Assembly (NCBI GenBank): GCA_038255145.1
Contig: JBBSLP010000066.1
Location: forward strand, 1 to 33,516
DNA length: 33,516 nucleotides
Origin: WHTX01 sp038255145
GTDB lineage: Bacteria; Actinomycetota; Acidimicrobiia; Acidimicrobiales; CAIXPF01
Direction of reading: 5' to 3'
The position numbers and the translations under genes were made by a program. Shown here piece after piece: positions 23,284-29,497 of this stretch. Within the stretch, counting starts at the first letter, position 1. Every line of letters starts with the position of its first letter. The notes beneath the pieces are model-generated. The model saw nothing but the letters and a program-made list of their open reading frames with translations. It was not told where the DNA came from and searched no databases.

Positions 23284-24474
23284 TCAGATGGCGAGGTCCC
23301 GGGTGTTGTAGTCCTTCAGCACCCGCTCGAACGTCTCGTCGTTGAAGCGGAAGTCGTCCTCCAGCCCGACGAAGGGCGCGTACACGTACGGCTCCTCGTC
23401 GGGGCGGCGCTGGTGGCGGGCGTCGATGGCCACGGCGATGACGGCCGAGCGGTCGAACACCCGCTGCTCGTCGTAGAGGTCGCCTTCCTCCTTGCGCCCG
23501 TCGACGGTGCGCAGCTTGAGCTTGCCCCGGACCCCCAGCACCGAGGATCGGCGGTGGAACCCGCACGTCACCGATAGGCGCACGTCCGGCGAGCTGTTGG
23601 CGAAGGAGCCGTGCAGCATCTGGCGGTTGACGATGGTGACGTCACCGGCGTCGCACAGCAGGGGCACGGCGTCGGGCAGTCGGTCGCGACCCCCGTTGGC
23701 CGCCACCAGGCCCTTGATGTCGATGCGTCCGAGCTTGTGGGTGCCGGGCACGACCCACAGGGCGTTGGCCGCCGTGGTCGGGTACAGCTGGATCTGGAAG
23801 TTGAAGCCGTGGATGCCCGGGTCCCAGTTGGGCGAATCCCAGTGGGTGACCCCGTCCTGGTGCCAGGCCACGGGCCCGCCCAGGCCGGCCTGCTTGACGA
23901 AGATGGCGTCGTTGTAGGGCACGAAGTCGGGGCCGTTGATGGCCTCGGCGATGGCCATCAGGTGAGGGTGGCCGTAGAGGCGCAGGGCCGAGGGCATGGT
24001 CTGGCAGATGCCGAACATGAGGTAGACGACCTCGTCGGGGGTGCCCTCGTCAGCCACGGCCTCGGTCATCTTGGACGGGTGGCGTCCGGCCAGGGCGTCG
24101 GTGCCTCCCCACGGGTCCGACAGGGGCTTGATCAGCACGTAGGGATCGATGGCGAAGTCCCGGCCCAGGGCGGGGCGGCCCTGGGCGTCGAGCTCGGCGC
24201 CCTTGCGCACCGGGGCCCGTTCCAGCAGCTCGTCGGCATCGGCCCGCAGCTCGGCGATCTCCTCGGCGCCGACGACGCCTTCGAACACGTAGAAGCCGTG
24301 CTCCTGGAAGGCGGCGAGGATGTCGGGGTGGACCTTGCCGTCGGGCCCGAAGCGCACGGGGCCCCGGTTGCCCAGCTCCTTGGCCCGGCGCTCGCCGTCG
24401 GCCACGTAGTCGGCCATGCCCGCGGCGTGCTCCGCTCGGGTGAGTACCGCTGCGCCCTGGTCGTTGGTTCCCAT
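23284..24474 (-). CDS. Phytanoyl-CoA dioxygenase (PhyH) family protein
   Basis: The 396-aa Fe(II)/2-oxoglutarate oxygenase has the double-stranded helix core. The iron triad is His205 and Asp207 (VAWHQDGVTHW) and His288 (RQMLHGSFANSS), and Arg299 (DVRLSV) is the likely 2-oxoglutarate ligand. The family hydroxylates acyl-CoAs or free small molecules, and the substrate is not readable from sequence. ATG 24474 follows GGGGGGA at 7 nt spacing, with TACGCT near 24515 as a plausible minus-strand -10. It is convergent with the beta-diketone hydrolase gene, so any shared pathway is not through co-transcription. Confidence 0.86.
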   Translation of the reverse strand: MGTNDQGAAVLTRAEHAAGMADYVADGERRAKELGNRGPVRFGPDGKVHPDILAAFQEHGFYVFEGVVGAEEIAELRADADELLERAPVRKGAELDAQGRPALGRDFAIDPYVLIKPLSDPWGGTDALAGRHPSKMTEAVADEGTPDEVVYLMFGICQTMPSALRLYGHPHLMAIAEAINGPDFVPYNDAIFVKQAGLGGPVAWHQDGVTHWDSPNWDPGIHGFNFQIQLYPTTAANALWVVPGTHKLGRIDIKGLVAANGGRDRLPDAVPLLCDAGDVTIVNRQMLHGSFANSSPDVRLSVTCGFHRRSSVLGVRGKLKLRTVDGRKEEGDLYDEQRVFDRSAVIAVAIDARHQRRPDEEPYVYAPFVGLEDDFRFNDETFERVLKDYNTRDLAI

Positions 24475-24531
24475 GGCCCGTTCCCCCCGGATCGCTGTGT
24501 GGCCGAGCGTACCCGGGCCGGTCGGTGGGAG

Positions 24532-24801
24532 TCAGGGCTGCCGGAACACGTCGGCGCGGTGCCCGATGCGCACCACCCGTACCACGTGGCCCTCGGCTTC
24601 GACCCGGTACACGATGCGCGACGCCCCCCGACGGGCCGATCGGTAGCCCTCGAGCTCGCCCCGCAGGGGTGTGCCCACCTGCTCGGGTGCCGCCAGCAGG
24701 GGGCCGACCACGAACGCGACCATGGCCGCGCCCACCCTGGTCGGCAGGCGTGAGAGCGGCCGCTCGGCCGAGCTGGCCAGCTGCAGGTGCCACGTGGTCA
24801 C
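24532..24801 (-). CDS. relE: RelE/ParE-family toxin
   Basis: The 89-aa basic protein has the RelE-type C-terminus: LEGYRSARRGASRIVYRVEAEGHVVRVVRIGHRADVFR, with Arg, Tyr and His residues typical of these mRNA interferases. The N-terminal helices (SAERPLSRLPTRVGAAMVAFV) also fit. RelE-family toxins cut mRNA in the ribosome or poison other targets. Its start overlaps the antitoxin stop by 4 bp, so the pair is coupled and transcribed from the palindromic promoter at 25085-25102. The operon symbol follows family resemblance only. Confidence 0.85.
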   Translation of the reverse strand: MTTWHLQLASSAERPLSRLPTRVGAAMVAFVVGPLLAAPEQVGTPLRGELEGYRSARRGASRIVYRVEAEGHVVRVVRIGHRADVFRQP

Positions 24802-25085
24802 GAGCTGGATCCCGGACTCGGGTACAGGGCCGTCAGGTCGTCGGCGTCGAGGGTGTGCCCGGCCTCGATCTCGGCCTCGGCGTCTCGGATGTCCTGCATG
24901 GCCGCAGGATCTGACAACAGGTCGAGCGTCTCCTCGAGGGCCTCGAGGTCAGCAGGGCTGAGGATGACCGCGGCCGGTCGGCCGTTGCGGGTGAGCACCA
25001 CCCGATCGTGGTGTCGCTCGACCCCGTCGACGATCTCGGACAGGTGCTTCTTTATTTCTGACAGCGGCAAGGTGCGGTCAGCCAT
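24798..25085 (-). CDS. relB: Phd/YefM-type antitoxin of the RelE pair
   Basis: The 95-aa antitoxin has the Phd/YefM N-terminal DNA-binding fold (MADRTLPLSEIKKHLSEIVDGVERHHDRVVLTRNGRPAAVILSPADLEALEETLDLL) and an acidic C-terminal toxin-binding tail. ATG 25085 is chosen because TAGAAT lies 7 nt upstream and the longer frame to 25187 would run through the operator and into the crotonase gene end. Antitoxin-first order and the 4-bp overlap with the toxin are classic for this class. Confidence 0.87.
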   Translation of the reverse strand: MADRTLPLSEIKKHLSEIVDGVERHHDRVVLTRNGRPAAVILSPADLEALEETLDLLSDPAAMQDIRDAEAEIEAGHTLDADDLTALYPSPGSSS

Positions 25086-25102
25086 GACCAGAATTCTAGT
25101 CA
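25085..25102 (-). promoter_or_regulatory. Operator-promoter of the RelBE-type operon
   Basis: On the minus strand TGACTAGAATTCTGGTCA is an 18-nt near-perfect palindrome (one mismatched pair), and TAGAAT within it is a strong -10 placed 7 nt before ATG 25085. This fits autoregulation by the antitoxin and a leaderless mRNA. Confidence 0.65.
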
Positions 25103-25152
25103 CATCGTCAGCGGCGCCCAAAGATCGAAAAGGTCGCGCCCAGTCGGCTCGG

Positions 25153-25980
25153 TCAGCGGCCGATGAAGCGCGGCGGGCGGCGTTCACGGAAGGCGCGGAC
25201 GCCCTCGGCGTGGTCCTCGGAGGTCAGGGTGATGGCCTCGGCCGTGGCTGCGTAGTCGAAGGCGGCGGCCATGTCGAGGTCGAGACCGCGGTAGACAGCC
25301 GACTTGGCCAGGGACAACGCCAGCGGCGGGCCCGCAGCCAGGCGGTCGGCGAAGGCCCGCACCGTGGCCATCAGCTCGTTGTGGGCCACCACCTGCTGGA
25401 CGAGGCCGATGCGCTCGGCCTCCACCGCGTCGATGATGTCCCCCGTCCAGATCAGCTCCAGGGCCTTGGCGATGCCCACGGTGCGGGGCAGCAGGTAGGT
25501 GCCTCCGGTGCCCGGGAACAGACCGATGCGGGCGAAGACCTCACCGAAGCGGGCGTTGACCGAGGCGAAGCGCAGGTCACAGGCCAGAGCGATGTCGCAG
25601 CCCCCGCCCACGGCGGCACCGTTGACCGCAGCCAGGACCGGCTTCTCGCACGCCCGGATGGCCAGCACCATCAGCTGGGTGTCCTTCAGCCACTTGCGCC
25701 GGTCGTAGGGGCCGGGCGGCAGCTCGGCCTCGGCCGGCTGGGGCGCCGAGCTCCCCCGCCCCTGCACCATCTGGCGCAGGTCACCACCGGCACTGAAGGC
25801 CACGTCGCCCGACCCGGTGATGATCACCACCCGGACGGCCGGGTCGCGGTGAGCCCGGCCAAGAGCGTCGATGGTCTCGGCCTGGAGGGTCGCGGTCATG
25901 GCGTGGCGAGCTTCGGGCCGGTTGAATGTCAGGGTGGCCACGCCACCGTCAACGTCGAAGAGGATGTCGTCGTAGTGCAC
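25153..25980 (-). CDS. Enoyl-CoA hydratase/isomerase family protein
   Basis: The 275-aa crotonase has oxyanion segments VAFSAGGDL and NGAAVGGGCDIALACD, and FPGTGGTYLLPR. Of the two hydratase acids, the Glu164 equivalent is present (ALELIWTG) but the Glu144 position is Phe (FGEVFARIG), so an isomerase or altered activity is likely. It ends ..PPRFIGR, as the frameshifted crotonase at 9929-10724 does. GTG 25980 is only 17 bp from the divergent vapB ATG. Its -10 (TAGCTT) lies inside the shared palindrome, 6 nt from GTG. Confidence 0.88.
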   Translation of the reverse strand: MHYDDILFDVDGGVATLTFNRPEARHAMTATLQAETIDALGRAHRDPAVRVVIITGSGDVAFSAGGDLRQMVQGRGSSAPQPAEAELPPGPYDRRKWLKDTQLMVLAIRACEKPVLAAVNGAAVGGGCDIALACDLRFASVNARFGEVFARIGLFPGTGGTYLLPRTVGIAKALELIWTGDIIDAVEAERIGLVQQVVAHNELMATVRAFADRLAAGPPLALSLAKSAVYRGLDLDMAAAFDYAATAEAITLTSEDHAEGVRAFRERRPPRFIGR

Positions 25981-25993
25981 CTAGCTAAGCTAG
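25981..25993. promoter_or_regulatory. Shared palindrome of two divergent leaderless promoters
   Basis: CTAGCT-A-AGCTAG is a perfect 6-bp inverted repeat with a 1-bp centre filling most of the 17-bp gap between GTG 25980 (minus) and ATG 25998 (plus). It holds TAAGCT (25986-25991), 6 nt before the plus ATG, and TAGCTT (25992-25987, minus), 6 nt before the minus GTG. A protein bound here would control both genes. Confidence 0.65.
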
Positions 25994-25997
25994 GACC

Positions 25998-26255
25998 ATG
26001 ACGACCCACGTCATCAACACGCACGAGGCGAAGAGCCGCCTCTCCGACCTCATCCGCAAGGCAGAGGCAGGGGACGAGGTCATCCTGGCTCGCAACGGCC
26101 GACCGGTGGCCAAGCTCATCCCCTGGCGGCAGGCCCGTCCGGCGCGACGCTCGGGTGCCTGGGCGGGCCGTGTCGAGTACCGGTCCGACCCTGTCGCCTC
26201 CGACGATGAGGTCGTTGCCCTCTTCGACGAGTCGGCGGGGGACGTCCAGCCGTGA
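25998..26255 (+). CDS. vapB: Phd/YefM-type antitoxin (VapB-like)
   Basis: The 85-aa protein has the prevent-host-death fold (MTTHVINTHEAKSRLSDLIRKAEAGDEVILARNGRPVAKLIP) with a basic middle and acidic C-terminal tail (SDDEVVALFDES). It is the typical partner of PIN-domain toxins. The ATG is fixed by TAAGCT 6 nt upstream. The toxin gene overlaps its end by 4 bp (GTGA). Confidence 0.9.
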   Translation: MTTHVINTHEAKSRLSDLIRKAEAGDEVILARNGRPVAKLIPWRQARPARRSGAWAGRVEYRSDPVASDDEVVALFDESAGDVQP

Positions 26256-26632
26256 GGCTGCTGCTCGACAGCCATGTGGCCCTGTGGTGGCTCGACGACG
26301 ATCCGGCGCTGGGATCTGGTTGTCGGGAGGACCTGGAGAACGCCGACGAGGTGTTCTTCTCGGCCGTGACCCCATGGGAGCTGGGCATCAAACGGGCACT
26401 CGGCAAGCTCGTGCTGCCCGAGGGGCTCATTGCGGAGCTCGAAGCGACCGGCTTCGAGGCCCTGCCGATCTCCATGGCCCACGCCGAGCTGGCACCGGCG
26501 CTACCGCCCCACCACCGAGACCCCTTCGACCGCATGCTCGTCGCTCAAGCCCAACTCGAACGCCTGATGCTCGTCACGGCCGACGCCGCGCTTCGCCCTT
26601 ACGAGGTAGCGCTGCTCAGCGCACGTTCGTGA
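26252..26632 (+). CDS. vapC: PIN-domain toxin (VapC-like)
   Basis: The 126-aa PIN-domain RNase has the four metal-binding acids: Asp6 (LLLDSHVALWW), Glu43 (TPWELGIK), Asp93 (RDPFDRMLVAQA) and Asp111 (VTADAALRPY). VapC toxins are Mg2+-dependent and usually cleave tRNA or rRNA. The GTG start overlaps the antitoxin stop by 4 bp. Confidence 0.9.
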   Translation: MRLLLDSHVALWWLDDDPALGSGCREDLENADEVFFSAVTPWELGIKRALGKLVLPEGLIAELEATGFEALPISMAHAELAPALPPHHRDPFDRMLVAQAQLERLMLVTADAALRPYEVALLSARS

Positions 26633-26695
26633 CCAGCAGCGCTGCCTCTGCCGAGCCGGGCCATCAGAGGGGCAGGGACCATGGCCGCCAGCATA

Positions 26696-26709
26696 CGAAC
26701 ATGTGTACG
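26696..26709. promoter_or_regulatory. LexA (SOS) box-like site
   Basis: CGAACATGTGTACG matches the actinobacterial LexA consensus CGAAC-RNRY-GTTYG at all but one specified position (A for the second T of GTT). It lies 64 bp after vapC and 71 bp before the amidohydrolase start. Confidence 0.35.
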
Positions 26710-26746
26710 ACTGCGCCCAGCCGTGACCCCAGGCACAAGGGAGGAG

Positions 26747-26752
26747 TAGCCT
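26747..26752 (+). promoter_or_regulatory. -10 element of the amidohydrolase gene
   Basis: TAGCCT is followed by a ~20-nt leader and a GGGGG ribosome-binding run at 26771-26775, then GTG 26780. Confidence 0.4.
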
Positions 26753-26779
26753 CGGCTGCATCTGATCTCAGGGGGAAAC

Positions 26780-28462
26780 GTGGACGAGCTCATCATCAGG
26801 AACGCCCGCATCGTGGACGGGACCGGCCGACCGGCGTTCATGGGGGATGTGGCCATCAACGGCGGCCGCATCACCGAGGTGGGCTCCATCGACCGCCCCG
26901 CCGAGCGGGTCATCGACGCCGAAGGCCAGCTCCTCACCCCCGGCTTCGTCGACATCCACACCCACTTCGACGGCCAGGTGTGCTGGGACAAGCAGGTCAC
27001 CCCGTCGAGCTGGCACGGCGTGACCACCGTGGTCATGGGCAATTGCGGTGTGGGCTTCGCCCCGGTGCGCCCCGGTACCGAAGATGCCCTCGTGCAGCTC
27101 ATGGAGAGCGTCGAGGACATCCCCGGCACCGCCCTCTACGAGGGCATCCCCTGGGGCTGGGAGAGCTTCGGGGAGTACCTCGACACCATCGACACCCCCT
27201 ACACCGTCGACATCGGCACCCAGCTCCCCCACGTCGCCCTGCGCCACTACGTCATGGGCGAGCGCTGCTATGACGACGCCACCGCCGACGACATGGTGCA
27301 GATGGCCGACATCACCCGCCAGGCTCTGGCCGACGGCGCCCTGGGCTTCTCGACCTCGCGCTTCTACGGCCACATGGACAAGGCCGGCAAACTGGTCCCC
27401 GGCACCAACGCCACCGCCGACGAGATGGTGGCCATCGCCGAGGCCTTCGCCGACTTCGACCACGGCACCATGGAGATCATCTCCGACCACCTCGACAAGG
27501 CCGACGAGCTCGGTTGGATCGAGCACATCGCCCGGCTGACCAAGCGGCCGCTCACCTTCCTGGTGACCCCCAACGTCAGCAACGGCATCTGGGACCTGGC
27601 CGACAAGCTCAACCCCGAGGGCCTGTCCATCCGTCCCCAGGTCGGTGCCCGCCCGGCCTCGGTGCTGATGATGCTCGAGGGCACCCTGAACCCCATGCGC
27701 CAGTTCCCGTCGTTCGACGAGATCAAGGACCTGCCCTACGACGAGCAGCGCAAGATGCTCCTCGATCCCGGGTTCCGGGCCAAGGTCATGGCCGATGACG
27801 CCAAGACCTCGCGCTATGCGGACACGAACAAGATGATCTCGACGTGGCACAAGATGTACGTGCTCCCCGAGGACCTGAGCTACGAGCCGTCCTACCCCGA
27901 CTCCATCGCCGGCATCGCCGAGGCCAAGGGCATCCACGTCCGCGAGGCCCTGATGGACGTCATGGCCGAGCAGCGCCCCATCCTGTTCCTGTTCGGAAAC
28001 TACCGCGGCGACCTCGGTGAGCAGGTCACGGCCATCGAGCACGAGTACTCGGTGTTCGGCCTGTCCGATGGTGGCGCCCATTGCGGCGTGCTGTGCGACG
28101 CCAGCGTGCCCACCTACATGCTGGCCTACATGACCAGGGACCGGACCAAGGGCCCGCTCATGTCCCTCGAGTACGTCGTGCACAAGATGACCCAGGACAC
28201 GGCCCTGCTCTATGGGCTCGACGACCGTGGCGTCATCGCCGCCGGCTACCGGGCCGACCTGAACCTCATCGACTACGACGCCCTGCGCCTCGAGGACCCG
28301 AAGATGGTCTACGACCTTCCCGCCGGCGGCAAGCGCCTCATCCAGAAGGCCCAGGGCTACAAGATGACCATGTGCAAGGGCGAGGTCACCTACCAGGACG
28401 GGGAGCACACCGGCGCCTTCCCCGGTCGCCTCATCCGCGGCGGCGCGGCCGCCACGGCCTGA
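26780..28462 (+). CDS. D-aminoacylase-like amidohydrolase
   Basis: The 560-aa metal-dependent amidohydrolase of the N-acyl-D-amino-acid deacylase / amidohydrolase-3 type starts with the beta-sandwich strand LIIRNARIVDGTGRP. Metal ligands include His60 and His62 (FVDIHTHFDG), a Cys in MGNCGVGFAP as in D-aminoacylases, a His in ISDHLDKADELGW and an Asp/His in LSDGGAHCG. Such enzymes hydrolyse N-acyl D-amino acids or related amides; the exact substrate is not determinable from sequence. It is longer than typical members (~480-500 aa) because of the central insertion around residues 110-140. A 30-bp palindrome follows about 50 bp after the stop. Confidence 0.85.
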   Translation: MDELIIRNARIVDGTGRPAFMGDVAINGGRITEVGSIDRPAERVIDAEGQLLTPGFVDIHTHFDGQVCWDKQVTPSSWHGVTTVVMGNCGVGFAPVRPGTEDALVQLMESVEDIPGTALYEGIPWGWESFGEYLDTIDTPYTVDIGTQLPHVALRHYVMGERCYDDATADDMVQMADITRQALADGALGFSTSRFYGHMDKAGKLVPGTNATADEMVAIAEAFADFDHGTMEIISDHLDKADELGWIEHIARLTKRPLTFLVTPNVSNGIWDLADKLNPEGLSIRPQVGARPASVLMMLEGTLNPMRQFPSFDEIKDLPYDEQRKMLLDPGFRAKVMADDAKTSRYADTNKMISTWHKMYVLPEDLSYEPSYPDSIAGIAEAKGIHVREALMDVMAEQRPILFLFGNYRGDLGEQVTAIEHEYSVFGLSDGGAHCGVLCDASVPTYMLAYMTRDRTKGPLMSLEYVVHKMTQDTALLYGLDDRGVIAAGYRADLNLIDYDALRLEDPKMVYDLPAGGKRLIQKAQGYKMTMCKGEVTYQDGEHTGAFPGRLIRGGAAATA

Positions 28463-28512
28463 CCGTCGGCCGCCCCGGGAGCGGCCTACATCGCGAAACA
28501 ACGGGCTCGAGT

Positions 28513-28542
28513 AGGGCGTGACCAGGATCCTGGTCACGCCCT
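28513..28542. terminator. Perfect 30-bp palindrome
   Basis: Arms AGGGCGTGACCAGGA / TCCTGGTCACGCCCT meet with no spacer, giving a possible 13-bp stem with a 4-nt loop. It lies 50 bp after the amidohydrolase stop without a T tract. It may be a transcript-end hairpin, or a protein-binding site related to the RelBE operator, whose core it shares. Confidence 0.5.
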
Positions 28543-28614
28543 GTTCGTGCCTGGAAAAGCGAACCCACCCCCTGGTCAGGTCCTCGTCCCGACGCGCCAA
28601 AGGCCACCGACGCC

Positions 28615-28620
28615 TACCAT
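28615..28620 (+). promoter_or_regulatory. -10 element of a leaderless gene
   Basis: TACCAT lies 7 nt before GTG 28628. Confidence 0.5.
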
Positions 28621-28627
28621 CCGGCCC

Positions 28628-29434
28628 GTGGGGACAGCCGAGGGCACGGACATGGGCGCGTTTCTAGGGCTGGAACCGACGGACGATCCCGACCTCTGGC
28701 GCATGCCGGTGACCGACGGCCTGACCGGCGGCCGCGGTGCCCTGTACGGCGGGTGCGGTCTGGCCGCAGTGATCGAGACGGCGGAGCGGGCCACCGCACG
28801 TCCCCTCACCTGGGCCGCCTGCCAGTTCGTCGAGGGCGCCCGCACCCCCGACGTGATCGAGGTCCGCTTCGAGGCCCTGGCCTCGGGCCGGCGGGTCACC
28901 CAGGGGCGGGTGACCGGCACGGTCGACGGACGGGTGGTGCTGGCCGCCCTGGTGGCCCTGGGCACCCGGGAGTTCCCCGCCGTTGGCCAGTGGGGACCGC
29001 TGCCCCCCGACCTACTCCCGCTCGAGGCGTGCACGACCCGCCTGATGCGGGAGGAGAAGCGGGGCGGTCTGCGCAGCCGCATCGAGGAGCGGGCCGCCAA
29101 CGGAGATCCCGAGGGCCTCGTCACCGCGGCCGACGGCCGCAGCCACCTGTGGATGTCCCTGCCCGACGGCGTGCCCGCCAAGGCCTCGGCCCTGGCCGTG
29201 CTGGGCGACGCCGTCTCCGCCGGCGTGGCCGCCACCTTCGAGGACGACCTGCGGGCCCGCAGCATCGACAACAGCATCCGGGTCATCCGCCCCCGGGCCT
29301 GCGACGCCGTGCTGGCCGACATCCAGGTCGACGGCGCGGCGGACGGTCTGGCCCACGGCACGGTGCGCATGTGGACCCCCGACGGCCGGCTCCTCGCCGT
29401 CACCAGCCAGTCGGGCCTCGTCGGCCCCCGCTGA
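28628..29434 (+). CDS. Acyl-CoA thioesterase-like (TesB-type hot-dog) protein
   Basis: The 268-aa protein has a double hot-dog arrangement: an N-terminal LYGGCGLAAVIETAERATARPLTWAACQFVEGARTPDVIEVRFEALASGRRVTQGRV and a C-terminal half with SLPDGVPAKASALAVLGDAVSAG and VRMWTPDGRLLAVTSQSGLV, whose closing region is typical of TesB-like thioesterases. These hydrolyse acyl-CoA. GTG 28628 is chosen for its TACCAT element; ATG 28652 is an alternative. The ketosynthase gene follows 63 bp later. Confidence 0.78.
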   Translation: MGTAEGTDMGAFLGLEPTDDPDLWRMPVTDGLTGGRGALYGGCGLAAVIETAERATARPLTWAACQFVEGARTPDVIEVRFEALASGRRVTQGRVTGTVDGRVVLAALVALGTREFPAVGQWGPLPPDLLPLEACTTRLMREEKRGGLRSRIEERAANGDPEGLVTAADGRSHLWMSLPDGVPAKASALAVLGDAVSAGVAATFEDDLRARSIDNSIRVIRPRACDAVLADIQVDGAADGLAHGTVRMWTPDGRLLAVTSQSGLVGPR

Positions 29435-29453
29435 GACCACCCGTCATCGGGGC

Positions 29454-29459
29454 TACGCT
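29454..29459 (+). promoter_or_regulatory. -10 element of the ketosynthase gene
   Basis: TACGCT gives a leader of about 32 nt containing a GAGGGG ribosome-binding site close to ATG 29498. Confidence 0.4.
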
Positions 29460-29497
29460 CCGCCGCAGGCGGGGCAGGCCGAGACGAGGGGACCACC

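Noticed and set aside
25103..25187. Longer N-terminus for the RelBE antitoxin
   Set aside because: It would translate through the operator and overlap the crotonase end. It adds no Phd/YefM similarity, while ATG 25085 sits 7 nt after TAGAAT.
641..28542. Palindromes considered as intrinsic terminators
   Set aside because: None is followed by a T tract. Those over -10 elements are better explained as operators; only the 28513-28542 and 10740-10765 hairpins remain possible transcript ends.
26768..28600. 610-aa minus-strand open frame opposite the amidohydrolase gene
   Set aside because: It is a complementary-frame shadow of the amidohydrolase, which has clear metal-binding motifs on the plus strand.
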